This document shows positions 39,960 to 48,932 of a stretch of 64,000 nt of DNA, in pieces. The notes beneath the pieces were generated by a model, which ran no database searches, was not told the origin of the DNA, and saw nothing but the letters and a program-made list of their open reading frames with translations. The translations under genes and the position numbers were made by a program. Source of the stretch: Ornithinimicrobium avium (GTDB lineage: Bacteria; Actinomycetota; Actinomycetes; Actinomycetales; Dermatophilaceae). Position 1 is the stretch's first letter. Each line of letters opens with the position of its first letter. Location of the stretch: assembly GCF_003351765.1 (NCBI RefSeq), contig NZ_CP031229.1, forward strand, positions 1,364,001 to 1,428,000, written 5' to 3'.

Positions 39960-42805
39960 CAGGATCGCACGGGTATGGCGTCGCCCACCGCCCCGGCTTC
40001 CGGCTCGCCGCTCCCGGCGGGTCGGGGGTCCGGGGTCGCGGGGCCCGGCGCACGCTCGAGCCGGGAGCCTTCCACGTCCAGCTCGGGCAGGAGCCGGTCG
40101 AGCCGGGGCGGCAGCCACCAGGCTGCGTCGCCGACGGCGTGCAGCAGGGCGGGCATCAGGGTCATCCGGACCAGGAAGGCGTCGATCAGGACGCCGACCG
40201 CCAGGGCGAAGCCGAACTGGGTGATGACCGGGTCGTCGGTCAGCACGAAGACGGCGAAGACCGAGACCATGATGACGGCTGCGGCGACCACGACCCGGCT
40301 GGCGTGGGCGAAGCCCTCGGCGACCGCTCCGCGACCCGCCGAGCCGTGCACGTGCGCCTCCCGCATCGCGGTGGTGAGGAACACCTGGTAGTCCATCGCC
40401 AGGCCGTAGAGGATGCCGGTCGCCATGATCGGCAGGAAGCTGAGCACGACGCCGGGCCGGTCCACGCCGGCGAGCCATCCGAGCGTGGCCGTGCCGAAGA
40501 CGGCGGTGGTCAGTCCGAAGCTCGCGCCGACGGTCAGCAGGAAGCCGAGGGTCGCCACGAGCGGGATCACCAGGGACCGGAAGACGAGCAGCAGGATGAA
40601 CAGCGCCAGGACCACGACGACGCCCAGGTAGACCGGGACCGCCTCGGCCAGCCGCTGGGAGAGGTCGATGTTGATCGCGGTGAGGCCGGTCACCCCAAGC
40701 TCGTCGACGCCGTCCACGACCTCGGGCTGACGCAGCGTGTGCACGAGCTCCTCCGTGCTCGGGTCCATCGGTCCCTCCTCCGGAGTCACCGCGTAGATCT
40801 CGAGCGTGCCGTCCTTGTCGGTGCCGCGCAGGGCGGCGTCGGCCACCCCGTCGACCCGGGCCAGATCCTCGAGCGTGGCGCCGATCCGGTCGAGGTGGCT
40901 GTCGGTGCCGGCGGGACGCTCGACCGTGACCAGCAGCGGCCCGGTGGCCCCGGGGCCGAGCGCCTGGGCGGTGAGGTCGGCGTTGAGGCGCTCCGGGGAC
41001 CCGGCCGAGGCGGAGGCCCCGCCCGGCATGCCCAGGCGCATGTCCGCGGCGGGCAGGGCAGCCAGCCCCAGGAGCGCGACGACGGCGACCACGACGAGCC
41101 ACGGCCGGGCGGTGACGACCCCTGCCCAGCGGCGCGCGGCGCCACCGGTCGGCGACCGGTGCGCGCCGCGGCTGCGGGCCCTGGCGCGACGGCTGACGAT
41201 GCGCTCGCCGGCCAGGCCGAGCAGGGCGGGCAGGGCTGTCAGGGAGACCAGGACCGCCAGGCCCACGGTCGCGGACGCAGCGACGGCCATCGTCGTGACG
41301 AAGCCGATGTCGAGCACGAGCAGCCCCAGCAGGGCGACGATCACGGTGAGCCCGGCGAAGAGCACCGCGGAGCCGGCGGTCCCGACGGCCGTCGCGGCCG
41401 CCTCCCGGGCGCTCATGCCCCGCTCGAGGATGAGCCGCCGCTGCTTGTCGAGGATGAACAGCGCGTAGTCGATCCCGACGGCCAGGCCCAGCATGAGCGC
41501 GAGCACCGGGGTCGTGGACGTCATGTCGTAGAACTCCGAGAGTCCGAATGCCCCGCCGACCCCGATCGCGACGCCGAGCAGCGCGGTGAGGAGCGGCAGC
41601 CCGGCAGCCACCAGCGAGCCGAGGGTGAGCAGCAGGACGACGCCCGCCACGAGCAGCCCCAGCGCCTCGTGACCACCCACCGGCGGCTCCAGCGGTTGCA
41701 ACGAGTCGCTGGGGTAGGCCTGCAGGCCAGCGGCGGCGGCCCCGCCGGTGAGCGCCGTCACGACCTCCTCGGCGGCCCCCGCGGGCAGGTCGTCGAGCTG
41801 CTCGGTCAGCTGCACCTGGAGGACCGCGATCGTCCCGTCCGCGCTCACCGTCGCCCCGGGCACCTGCTCGCCGTCGACCACCAGCGGCCGGCCGGCCGGC
41901 GAGGTCCCGCCCTGGAGCCGACCGAGATCGCCCATGACCGCGGCCACCTGCTCGTCGACCTTCTCCTCGATCTGCTCCCGCGGGTCCTGCCCGCTGGTCA
42001 GCAGCAAGGACGTGCCGTCCGCGCTGCCGGCCCGCAGCATCTCTGCGGCTGCGGGGTCCGCCTCGGTCAGTTCCTGGACCCGGGAGGACAGCTGGACCAC
42101 CCCGTCCAGCTGCTGCTCGACGGGCGCCGCCAGCAGCTCGACCACGCTCGTCCCGATCCCGGCGAGCTCCTCGGCCCTGGTGTCGAGCTGCCCCTGCATG
42201 TCCTCCAGCAGGAGGCCCAGCTGCGCGGGGCTCGTCGGTGCCGGGGCGCCGCTGCCGGCCAGCTGCTCCTGCTGCCAGGGCTGGAGCGGCGGGGGCTGGC
42301 CGGTCGCGAGCAGCGCCAGCTGGACGGCGACGTCCTCCGAGCGGTTGCGCAGGACCTCGTCCACCTCCAGGAGCCCGGCACCCATGCCCTCCAGGCCCCG
42401 GGTGATCTCCTCGCCCGTCCGGGCGGTCGCGGACTCGGTCGCCTTCGCGCGCAGCTCGGCCTCCTGCTCGGCACGCATCGCCTCCCGGTCGACGACGCGG
42501 CCGGTGTCCACCCCGGCCTTCAGGGCGGCGGCGACGCCCTCCGCCGCGCGGCCCTGGTCGACCCGGCCCTCCTCGGCCCGGAAGACGACGGTCCCCTGCG
42601 CACCCGCGGCCTCCGGCAGCTCGGCCTGGACCCGGTCGAGGACCTGCTGCGCGGAGGTGTCGCCGACCGTGATGCTCGTGGAGACCTGGGTGTCGGCGGT
42701 GCCCGCCAGGCCGACCACGCCGACCAGCAGGAGTGCCCACAGCAGCAGGACCACCACGGGATGGCGGAAGGAGCCGGCGCCGAGGCGCGCGAGAAGGATG
42801 GACAC
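39959..42805 (-). CDS. MMPL/RND-family lipid or drug exporter
   Basis: The 948-residue protein has an N-terminal helix (RHPVVVLLLWALLLVGVVGLAG). A large extracytoplasmic loop of about 370 residues has heptad-like helices and is probably coiled-coil. A first bundle of about five helices has the MMPL signature DYALFILDKQRR. A second loop and a second bundle contain YGLAMDYQVFLTTAMREAHV. MMPL proteins export lipids or drugs using the proton gradient. The GTG at 42805 is chosen, being preceded by GAGAGG and starting the conserved region. A tetR overlaps its end. The substrate cannot be told. Confidence 0.85.
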   Translation of the reverse strand: MSILLARLGAGSFRHPVVVLLLWALLLVGVVGLAGTADTQVSTSITVGDTSAQQVLDRVQAELPEAAGAQGTVVFRAEEGRVDQGRAAEGVAAALKAGVDTGRVVDREAMRAEQEAELRAKATESATARTGEEITRGLEGMGAGLLEVDEVLRNRSEDVAVQLALLATGQPPPLQPWQQEQLAGSGAPAPTSPAQLGLLLEDMQGQLDTRAEELAGIGTSVVELLAAPVEQQLDGVVQLSSRVQELTEADPAAAEMLRAGSADGTSLLLTSGQDPREQIEEKVDEQVAAVMGDLGRLQGGTSPAGRPLVVDGEQVPGATVSADGTIAVLQVQLTEQLDDLPAGAAEEVVTALTGGAAAAGLQAYPSDSLQPLEPPVGGHEALGLLVAGVVLLLTLGSLVAAGLPLLTALLGVAIGVGGAFGLSEFYDMTSTTPVLALMLGLAVGIDYALFILDKQRRLILERGMSAREAAATAVGTAGSAVLFAGLTVIVALLGLLVLDIGFVTTMAVAASATVGLAVLVSLTALPALLGLAGERIVSRRARARSRGAHRSPTGGAARRWAGVVTARPWLVVVAVVALLGLAALPAADMRLGMPGGASASAGSPERLNADLTAQALGPGATGPLLVTVERPAGTDSHLDRIGATLEDLARVDGVADAALRGTDKDGTLEIYAVTPEEGPMDPSTEELVHTLRQPEVVDGVDELGVTGLTAINIDLSQRLAEAVPVYLGVVVVLALFILLLVFRSLVIPLVATLGFLLTVGASFGLTTAVFGTATLGWLAGVDRPGVVLSFLPIMATGILYGLAMDYQVFLTTAMREAHVHGSAGRGAVAEGFAHASRVVVAAAVIMVSVFAVFVLTDDPVITQFGFALAVGVLIDAFLVRMTLMPALLHAVGDAAWWLPPRLDRLLPELDVEGSRLERAPGPATPDPRPAGSGEPEAGAVGDAIPVRS

Positions 42806-42860
42806 GGGGAGCGCCTCTCGGTCGGGGACGTGGTGGGCAGACGCACAGCAGAACACATTC

Positions 42861-42892
42861 ATTGCCCATTGCGCAAGATTGCCTACTGGGCA
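42861..42892. promoter_or_regulatory. Operator-like repeats upstream of the MMPL exporter
   Basis: This is a relatively AT-rich island. ATTGCC occurs twice with a period of 17 (42861, 42878). TGCCCA (42863-42868) and TGGGCA (42887-42892) form an inverted repeat around TTGCGCAA (42869-42876), itself a palindrome. The location, about 56-87 bases upstream of the exporter start, suits a TetR operator. Confidence 0.55.
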
Positions 42893-43032
42893 CTTCAAGC
42901 CGCCCTCGCCCTCGTCGCCGCGCCCGAGAACCGCCGGGGTGTCTTCTCACCAGACGGCTCGACCGGGCCGGCCCCCTCCGCGGCGTCGACGCGCGGCGCC
43001 GCCACTGGCCCGCTCGGCGATAGGGTGAACGG

Positions 43033-43743
43033 GTGCAGCTGTGGACGACGACCTCGTGGCTGCAGCTGGGCCTGCTCGCGCTGGCGTTCGTGCTCTGCTC
43101 GCTCATCGGGCTGGAGCGGCAGTACCGCCAGAAGGCCGCCGGCTTCCGCACCCACGTCCTGGTCGGCACCGGGTCAGCCGGGTTCACCCTGGTCTCGGCC
43201 TTCGGCTTCGCCCCGGTGCTGGGGGAGGACGTCGTCCTCGACCCGTCGAGGATCGCCGCGCAGATCGTCTCGGGGATCGGCTTCCTGGGCGCCGGGGTGA
43301 TCTTCACCCGGGAGGACTTCGTCCGCGGTCTGACCACCGCGGCGACCATCTGGGTGGCCGCCGCCGTCGGGATGGCCTCGGGCGCGGGCATGGTGTCGCT
43401 GGCGGTCGGCCTGACGTTCCTGCACCTGTTCGCGCTCGTCGTCGTCGGACCGCTTGCCCTGCGCCTGCCCACCCGCGACTCCAACCGGGTCCTGCGGATC
43501 ATCTACGTCGACGGCCGCGGCGTGCTGCGCCGGCTGCTCGCGGAGGCGACCACCGTGGGCTTCAGCGCCTTCGTCCTGGGCACACGCCGTCAGGACGGCT
43601 CCGACCTGGTGGAGGTGGACGTCCGCTTCAAGGGTGGGGCACCGCTGCACCAGCTCATCCCCACCCTGCACGAGGTCGACGGGGTCCGTTCCGTGCACCT
43701 GCGCCGCGACCAGGACGACGACGAGGACGACGCCGAGGCCTGA
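43033..43743 (+). CDS. mgtC: MgtC/SapB-family membrane protein
   Basis: The 236-residue protein has four or five membrane helices and the MgtC core: LCSLIGLERQYRQKAAGFRTHVLVGTGSAGFTL (about 22-55), then IVSGIGFLGAGVIF and TTAATIWVAAAVGMASGAG. The C-terminal cytosolic part ends in an acidic tail (DDDEDDAEA). MgtC proteins help cells survive low magnesium and lower F-type ATPase activity. The GTG at 43033 is close to the first helix. It is divergent from the MMPL exporter. The methyltransferase gene follows 27 bases later. Confidence 0.88.
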   Translation: MQLWTTTSWLQLGLLALAFVLCSLIGLERQYRQKAAGFRTHVLVGTGSAGFTLVSAFGFAPVLGEDVVLDPSRIAAQIVSGIGFLGAGVIFTREDFVRGLTTAATIWVAAAVGMASGAGMVSLAVGLTFLHLFALVVVGPLALRLPTRDSNRVLRIIYVDGRGVLRRLLAEATTVGFSAFVLGTRRQDGSDLVEVDVRFKGGAPLHQLIPTLHEVDGVRSVHLRRDQDDDEDDAEA

Positions 43744-43770
43744 AGCGGCGCTGCTCACTAGACTCGCGCC

Positions 43771-44388
43771 GTGCCCGAGGACCACTACTTCACCGCCCAC
43801 CCCGCCTCCGACGGCGAGCTGCGCCGGGTGCCGGTGCGCCTGGCCGGCCGCGAGGTGGAGGTCGTCACCGCGGGTGGTGTCTTCTCACCAGGCGGCCTCG
43901 ACCGAGGCACCCGCGTGCTGCTCGCAGAGGTTCCTCCGCCGCCGGCGGAGGGCGCCTTCCTGGACCTGGGCTGCGGCTGGGGGCCGCTCGCGCTGACCCT
44001 GGCGCTGCAGTCCCCGGAGGCCACCGTGCAGGCGGTCGACGTCAACGAACGCGCCCTCGACCTGTGCCGCCGCAACGCGCGGACGCTGGGCTGCACCCGC
44101 CTCGTCGCGTCGACGCCGGACGAGGTCGACCCGGACACCGGCTACGACCTGATCTGGTCCAACCCGCCGATCCGGGTCGGCAAGGCGGTGCTGCACGGGA
44201 TGCTGACCACCTGGCTCCGGCGGCTCGCGGCGGGCGGGACGGCCTACCTCGTGGTGCAGAAGAACCTGGGCGGCGACAGCCTGCAGGCGTGGTTGGCGCG
44301 CACGCTGCCCGACCTCATGGACCCGGTGACCGTGGCCCGCGAGGCGACGAGCAAGGGTTTCCGGGTGCTGCGCGTCACCCGCGCCTGA
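43771..44388 (+). CDS. RsmC-like class I methyltransferase
   Basis: The 205-residue protein has a SAM-binding motif (FLDLGCGWGPLALTLAL, about 66-82), the acidic end in AVDVNERALDLC and a base-methylation motif SNPPIRVGK (about 131-139). This places it with N2-guanine methyltransferases such as RsmC. The start HYFTAHPASDGELRRVPVRL is family-like. The target RNA is unproven. It is cotranscribed with mgtC (27 bases) and convergent with the HMG-CoA reductase gene. Confidence 0.85.
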   Translation: MPEDHYFTAHPASDGELRRVPVRLAGREVEVVTAGGVFSPGGLDRGTRVLLAEVPPPPAEGAFLDLGCGWGPLALTLALQSPEATVQAVDVNERALDLCRRNARTLGCTRLVASTPDEVDPDTGYDLIWSNPPIRVGKAVLHGMLTTWLRRLAAGGTAYLVVQKNLGGDSLQAWLARTLPDLMDPVTVAREATSKGFRVLRVTRA

Positions 44389-44413
44389 GGTTCGGACGAG
44401 GACGAGGGCCGCT

Positions 44414-45682
44414 TCAGCGGGCGCCCCGGATCTGCGCGAGCACCTGCTCGGCGCGGTCGTGGCGGAAAGCCTTCTCGGCGACCAGCCGCTCCACCAGCGG
44501 GCCGACCTCGTCCGGCCCGGCCCCCACCGCCACGGCGATGTTCTTGGCGTGCAACGACATGTGGCCCCGCTGGACGCCCTCACCGGCCAGCACCCGCAGT
44601 GCCGCGATGTTCTGGGCCAGGCCGACCGCGGTGATCAGCTCGGCCAGCTCTGCGGCCGAGCGCACGCCGGTCATCGCGACCGCGGCCCGGGCGCCGGCAT
44701 GCGTGGCGGTCGCTCCGCCCACGAGCCCGACCGGCATCGGCAGCTCGAGGGTCGCCACGAGGTTGTCGTCGGCGTCCTTCTCGAAGGTCGACAACGAGGT
44801 GTAGCGGCCCTCCGGGGAGATCGCGTGGGAGTGTGCCCCCGCCTCGACCGCCCGGGTGTCGTTGCCGGTCGCGAGCACCACGGCGCTGACGCCGTTCATG
44901 ATGCCCTTGTTGTGCGTGGCGGCGCGGTAGGGATCCGCGGCCGCCAGCTTGTAGGCGTGGACCATGTCCTCGACGACCCGCCGGCCCCCCAGGGTCTGCA
45001 CGTCGCACACCGCCCGGGCCCGGGCCAGGCGCAGGTCGGCCTTGTTGGTGAGGATGCGCAGCACCGCGCGGCCGCCGCCGATCTCGGCGACCCGGTCGGC
45101 CACCGCCTCGGCCATCGTGTTGACCGCGTTGGCGCCCATGGCGTCCCGCACGTCGACGACCAGGTGCGCGACCACATACCTCTCACCGTCGGCGTCGACG
45201 ACGCGGACGACCAGGTCGCGGACACCGCCGCCGACCTCCACGAGCCGCGGGTCCTGCGCGTCGGCGAGCGCGACCAGCTCATCCCTGGCCTCGAGGATGC
45301 GCAGCCGGGCGGCGAGCGGGTCGACCACGTCCACGAGCTGGACCTGGGCCTGCATGAGCGGACCGGTGCTGGACGTGCGGAAACCGCCGAGCGCGCGGGC
45401 CATCCGGGCGCCGTTGCTGGCCGCGGCGACCACGGAGGCCTCCTCGGTGACCATCGGCACGAGCACGTCGCGCCCGTTGACCACGAGGTTGGCCGCGACC
45501 CCGACCGGGAGGGAGAAGGCGCCGACCACGTTCTCGCTCATCGTCGCCGCGTCCTCCAGCGAGAACCCGCCGGGATCCAGGGCGGCGAGGTCGGCGACGG
45601 CCAGGCCGGCCTGTTCGGCCACCGCCTGCCGTCGCTGCTCGACCGTGAGGTCGCGGAAGCCGGGGATGCGGCTGCTGGTCAT
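44414..45682 (-). CDS. Class II hydroxymethylglutaryl-CoA reductase
   Basis: The 422-residue enzyme belongs to the bacterial class II (Pseudomonas mevalonii-type) HMG-CoA reductases, which use NAD(P)H and interconvert HMG-CoA and mevalonate. The features, in order, are SENVVGAFSLPVG (near residues 49-61), DAMGANAVNTM, the catalytic Lys in HNKGIMNG and the His in GHMSLHAKN. It may run in the degradative direction, since no mevalonate kinase is nearby. It lies 24 bases downstream of an XRE regulator, in the same operon. Confidence 0.93.
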   Translation of the reverse strand: MTSSRIPGFRDLTVEQRRQAVAEQAGLAVADLAALDPGGFSLEDAATMSENVVGAFSLPVGVAANLVVNGRDVLVPMVTEEASVVAAASNGARMARALGGFRTSSTGPLMQAQVQLVDVVDPLAARLRILEARDELVALADAQDPRLVEVGGGVRDLVVRVVDADGERYVVAHLVVDVRDAMGANAVNTMAEAVADRVAEIGGGRAVLRILTNKADLRLARARAVCDVQTLGGRRVVEDMVHAYKLAAADPYRAATHNKGIMNGVSAVVLATGNDTRAVEAGAHSHAISPEGRYTSLSTFEKDADDNLVATLELPMPVGLVGGATATHAGARAAVAMTGVRSAAELAELITAVGLAQNIAALRVLAGEGVQRGHMSLHAKNIAVAVGAGPDEVGPLVERLVAEKAFRHDRAEQVLAQIRGAR

Positions 45683-45706
45683 GGCTGCTCCTCGTGCGGG
45701 TGGGGC

Positions 45707-46057
45707 TCAGGCTCCGGGCTCGACGCCGCCCACCATCGCTGCGTAGACGTCGAGCACGGTGCGTCGCTGGGCCGGCGTCAGGTTGGGGTCCTCCTCCAGC
45801 GCGGCGCGGGTGCGCCGGCGGGCCGCCTCGAGCTCGTCCTCGGTGCGCGTCTCGCCCACGAGCTCCTCGGGGTCGACCCCCAGGATGGTCGCGATGCTGC
45901 GCAGCACGTGGTCGCTCGGTCTGCGCAGACCGTTCTCGATCTGCGAGAGGTAGGGGCCCGAGATCCCCGACATCGCGGCCAGCTGCCGCATGGGCAGGGC
46001 GGCCAGCTCCCGCTGCTGACGGATGAGCGCGCCGAGCGTCGGGGGGACGGAGGACAT
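45707..46057 (-). CDS. XRE-family transcriptional regulator
   Basis: The 116-residue protein has a Cro/C1 helix-turn-helix at residues 9-60: LGALIRQQRELAALPMRQLAAMSGISGPYLSQIENGLRRPS. A Glu/Arg-rich tail follows. The ATG at 46057 starts 67 bases from the divergent MaoC gene. It is cotranscribed with the class II HMG-CoA reductase and could control either that gene or the MaoC-phaC genes on the other side. The ligand is unknown. Confidence 0.85.
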   Translation of the reverse strand: MSSVPPTLGALIRQQRELAALPMRQLAAMSGISGPYLSQIENGLRRPSDHVLRSIATILGVDPEELVGETRTEDELEAARRRTRAALEEDPNLTPAQRRTVLDVYAAMVGGVEPGA

Positions 46058-46123
46058 CGCCAAAGGATACCGCCGGAGGCTACTGTGGCCGGATAGCCCT
46101 CGGACGTGAAGGAAGGTCGACCC

Positions 46124-46618
46124 GTGAGGTCAGAGCTGGGAACCACCGCGTCCGGGACGCGCACGGTCTCGCTGGAGGAGCTTCCGGGCCTGGTGGGCCA
46201 GCGGCTCGGGCCATCCCGTCCGGTCCGGATCACCCAGGAGCAGGTGGACGCCTTCGCCGCGGCCACCCACGACCGGCAGTGGCTGCACACCGACCCGGCC
46301 CGAGCGGCTCGCGGGCCGTTCGGCACCACCGTCGCGCACGGCTACCTCACGCTGGCGCTGCAGACCTCGCTGCTGTGGGACGTCCTCCGGGTCGTCGGCG
46401 CGGGCAGCGTCGTCAACTACGGTCTGGACCGCGTCCGTTTCGTCTCCCCCGTCCCGGTCGGCTCCGAGCTGGTCATGGACGTCGAGGTCACCGCGGTCAC
46501 CCCCGTGACCGGCGGCTACCAGCTCGCCTACACGGCCACGATCAGCGTGCCCGGCGCCTCGCGCCCGGGCTGCGTGGCCGACGTTCTCTTCCGCTACCTG
46601 CGCCCCGAGGAGGGCTGA
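46124..46618 (+). CDS. MaoC-like (R)-specific enoyl-CoA hydratase
   Basis: The 164-residue hot-dog-fold protein has the hydratase-2 signature: ITQEQVDAFAAATHDRQWLHTDPARAARGPFGTTVAHGYLTLAL (about residues 31-74, with Asp-His near 45-50). Such enzymes form (R)-3-hydroxyacyl-CoA, a precursor for PHA. The GTG at 46124 has AAGGAAGG seven bases upstream and is preferred to a GTG at 46106. It is followed after three bases by phaC, so it supplies monomers for the synthase. This may replace or supplement phaB. Confidence 0.88.
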   Translation: MRSELGTTASGTRTVSLEELPGLVGQRLGPSRPVRITQEQVDAFAAATHDRQWLHTDPARAARGPFGTTVAHGYLTLALQTSLLWDVLRVVGAGSVVNYGLDRVRFVSPVPVGSELVMDVEVTAVTPVTGGYQLAYTATISVPGASRPGCVADVLFRYLRPEEG

Positions 46619-46621
46619 GAG

Positions 46622-48466
46622 ATGTCGATCCCAGGAATGCCCGGTATGCCGCACATGTCCGGTATGCCCGGGTCCACCGGACCCTTCCCGATGGGCGGTG
46701 CGCCCTTCTCCATGGGCGGCGCGCCGTTCATGCGGCTGGTCAGCCCCGAGGACACCGCACCCGACCCCCGGCTGGTCGAGGCGATGGCACCGGTCATCGA
46801 GTTCCTCGGCCGCAACGACCCGCTCGGCCTGGCACCCGCCACGGTCACGGTCCTGCAGCGGGCGCTGGCCAACCCGATGGCGATGATGCACGCCTACGCC
46901 CGGCTGTCCCAGGGGATGGTCCAGCTGCAGGTGGCCTCCACCGCCAAGGCTCTGGGCGTGCGGACCGACCCGGTCCTGGCTCCCGAGGCCACAGACCGAC
47001 GGTTCAAGGAGCGCACCTGGGAGGACAACCCGGCCTTCTTCGCGCTGCAGCAGTCCTACCTGCTCGCCTGCCGCTTCGCCGAGGACGTGCTCGAGGCGGG
47101 GTCCAGCGGCGACGCCGACGACCTCGACGACCGCAAGGCCGCCTTCCTGGTCCGGCTGGTGACCGAGAGCCTGTCCCCCACGAACTTCGCCGGCACCAAC
47201 CCCGAGGCGATGATCCGGGCCTTCCAGACCGGCGGCCAGTCGCTGGTCCAGGGTGCGTCCAACATGCTCGAGGACTACGTCAAGCGCGGCGGGATGCCCG
47301 AGCAGGTCGACGCGTCCGGCTTCGCGCTCGGGGAGAACCTCGCGGCCACCCCTGGCAAGGTCGTCTTCCGCAACGACCTGATCGAGCTCATCCAGTACGC
47401 CCCGCAGACCGACCAGGTGCACGAGGTCCCGATCCTGTGCAGCCCGCCGTGGATCAACAAGTTCTACGTCATGGACCTGGCCCCGGACCGCAGCCTCGTG
47501 GAGTGGATGGTCGGTCACGGCCGCACCGTCTTCATGATCAGCTACCGCGACCCGGGCGTGGAGCTCGGCCACCTGACGATGGACGACTACCTGCGCCAGG
47601 GCGTGCTGTCCGCGCTCGACGTCGTCGAGGAGATCACCGGGTCCCCCAAGGTCGACCTCGTGGGGCTCTGCCTCGGCGGCGCGATGGCGACGATGGCAGT
47701 GGCCAGCCTCGCCGCCGGGGGCGACGAGCGGGTCAACAGCCTGACCACGCTCAACACCCTCATCGACTACTCCGAGCCCGGTGAGCTGGGCATCTTCACC
47801 GACGCGGAGACGCTCAGGCGCGTGCGGGACCGCATGCTCGAGCGCGGAGGGGTGCTGCCGGCCAGCGACATGGCGCGCACGTTCGACCTGCTCCGGGCCC
47901 GTGACCTGGTCTTCCGCTACGTGCCCGGCCGGTGGCTCATGGGCGAGAAGTCGCCGGCCTTCGACGTGCTGGTCTGGAACGCCGACTCCGTGCGGATGCC
48001 GGCGACCATGCACACCGAGTACCTCGAGGCGCTCTACGGCCAGAACCGGCTGGCCCGCGGCGACTACGAGCTCGGCGGCCAGCAGCTCGACCTCAAGGAC
48101 GTGACCGTCGACAGCTACGTCGTCGGCGCGATCAACGACCACATCGTCCCGTGGACCTCCTCCTTCGCCGTGACCGGGCTGACCGGCGGCAAGGTGCGCT
48201 ACGTGCTGAGCAACGGAGGCCACATCGCCGGGGTCGTCAACCCGCCCGGCCCCAAGGCGTGGTACGAGGCGCTGCCGGCCGGCAAGGACAGCACCACGGG
48301 CACCCCCGAGTCGTGGCGCGCCTCGGCCACGCGGACCGCGGGCACCTGGTGGGAGGACTGGACCAGGTGGAGCACCAAGCGCGCCGGCACGATGGTCGAC
48401 CCGCCGCCCCTCGGCAGCGAGAAGCACCCGGCCCTGACCGACGCCCCGGGCGACTACGTGCGCTGA
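46622..48466 (+). CDS. phaC: Class I polyhydroxyalkanoate synthase
   Basis: The 614-residue enzyme polymerises 3-hydroxyacyl-CoA. A lipase-like box GLCLGG holds the catalytic Cys350. The conserved Asp is in NDHIVPW and the His in GGHIAGVVN. The N-terminal WEDNPAFFALQQSYLL and PPWINKFYVMDLAP segments are typical. The first 40 residues are Met/Pro/Gly-rich and unusual (repeated GMPGMPHMSGMPG). It is cotranscribed with the MaoC gene. A small phasin-like gene and an operator follow downstream. Granules would form in the cytosol. Confidence 0.95.
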   Translation: MSIPGMPGMPHMSGMPGSTGPFPMGGAPFSMGGAPFMRLVSPEDTAPDPRLVEAMAPVIEFLGRNDPLGLAPATVTVLQRALANPMAMMHAYARLSQGMVQLQVASTAKALGVRTDPVLAPEATDRRFKERTWEDNPAFFALQQSYLLACRFAEDVLEAGSSGDADDLDDRKAAFLVRLVTESLSPTNFAGTNPEAMIRAFQTGGQSLVQGASNMLEDYVKRGGMPEQVDASGFALGENLAATPGKVVFRNDLIELIQYAPQTDQVHEVPILCSPPWINKFYVMDLAPDRSLVEWMVGHGRTVFMISYRDPGVELGHLTMDDYLRQGVLSALDVVEEITGSPKVDLVGLCLGGAMATMAVASLAAGGDERVNSLTTLNTLIDYSEPGELGIFTDAETLRRVRDRMLERGGVLPASDMARTFDLLRARDLVFRYVPGRWLMGEKSPAFDVLVWNADSVRMPATMHTEYLEALYGQNRLARGDYELGGQQLDLKDVTVDSYVVGAINDHIVPWTSSFAVTGLTGGKVRYVLSNGGHIAGVVNPPGPKAWYEALPAGKDSTTGTPESWRASATRTAGTWWEDWTRWSTKRAGTMVDPPPLGSEKHPALTDAPGDYVR

Positions 48467-48505
48467 CCTGCGGCGACGCACGGCATACCCTCTCGGTTTG
48501 GTGGT

Positions 48506-48534
48506 GTTAGCAGATGCCTGCTAACATTGCTAAC
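48506..48534. promoter_or_regulatory. Palindromic operator with extra half-site upstream of the phasin-like gene
   Basis: GTTAGCAG-ATGC-CTGCTAAC (48506-48525) is a perfect dyad, followed by a third half-site GCTAAC (48529-48534). It sits between a -35-like TTGGTG (48498-48503) and a -10-like TAACAT (48522-48527). That is where a repressor would block polymerase. A PhaR-type regulator is a natural guess; none is identified in the window. Confidence 0.65.
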
Positions 48535-48598
48535 GCAGCAGGGAGGCACCCGACCTCCCCGCAGGACGAAGAACAACCCCTAGCTGAAGGAGATCACC

Positions 48599-48877
48599 AT
48601 GGCTGACGCCAAGCGCACCCCGACCACCCCGGACCTCGAGGCCACCGCGACCCGCATCCGCGAGCTCAACGAGCAGCTCATCGAGGCCTCGAAGAAGAAC
48701 GGCAACGTCTCGCTGGACGTCTACGAGAAGGCCCTGGCCGACATGCTGCAGTTCTCGCAGCAGGCCGCGGACTCGACCCAGAACGACGTCATCTCCGCCA
48801 TCACCAAGGCGCACAGCGACTACATCACCTCGATCACCCGGGTCTTCACCGGCGCCGCCCGCGACGCCCTGAAGTGA
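48599..48877 (+). CDS. Small phasin-like granule protein
   Basis: The 92-residue protein is almost wholly helical and amphipathic, with ATRIRELNEQLIEASKKNGNVSLDVYEKALADMLQFSQQAAD in the middle and no cysteines. This suits a phasin, a protein that coats PHA granules. It was recognised by size, composition and place, not by a strong signature. AAGGAGA lies about six bases upstream of the ATG. A 13-base-stem hairpin at 48894-48932 ends it. Confidence 0.7.
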   Translation: MADAKRTPTTPDLEATATRIRELNEQLIEASKKNGNVSLDVYEKALADMLQFSQQAADSTQNDVISAITKAHSDYITSITRVFTGAARDALK

Positions 48878-48893
48878 CTCGCAGCACCACCTG

Positions 48894-48932
48894 CTGAGGG
48901 AAGGGTCCGTCTCGACGGCACCCTTCCCTCAG
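48894..48932 (+). terminator. Very stable hairpin after the phasin-like gene
   Basis: A 13-base perfect stem (48894-48906 with 48920-48932) continues inward as CCGT/ACGG around a CTCG tetraloop. It lies 17 bases after the phasin stop. The stem's last base is also the first base of the next inverted repeat. Confidence 0.85.

Noticed and set aside
39279..43502. 1,407-codon minus-strand open frame over the MMPL gene
   Set aside because: Only its 3' end (tetR, 39279-39959) has real protein character; the rest is a GC-driven shadow of the MMPL gene.
46106..46123. Upstream GTG as the start of the MaoC gene
   Set aside because: The ribosome site AAGGAAGG would lie inside the extension; the GTG at 46124 fits the spacing and family start.
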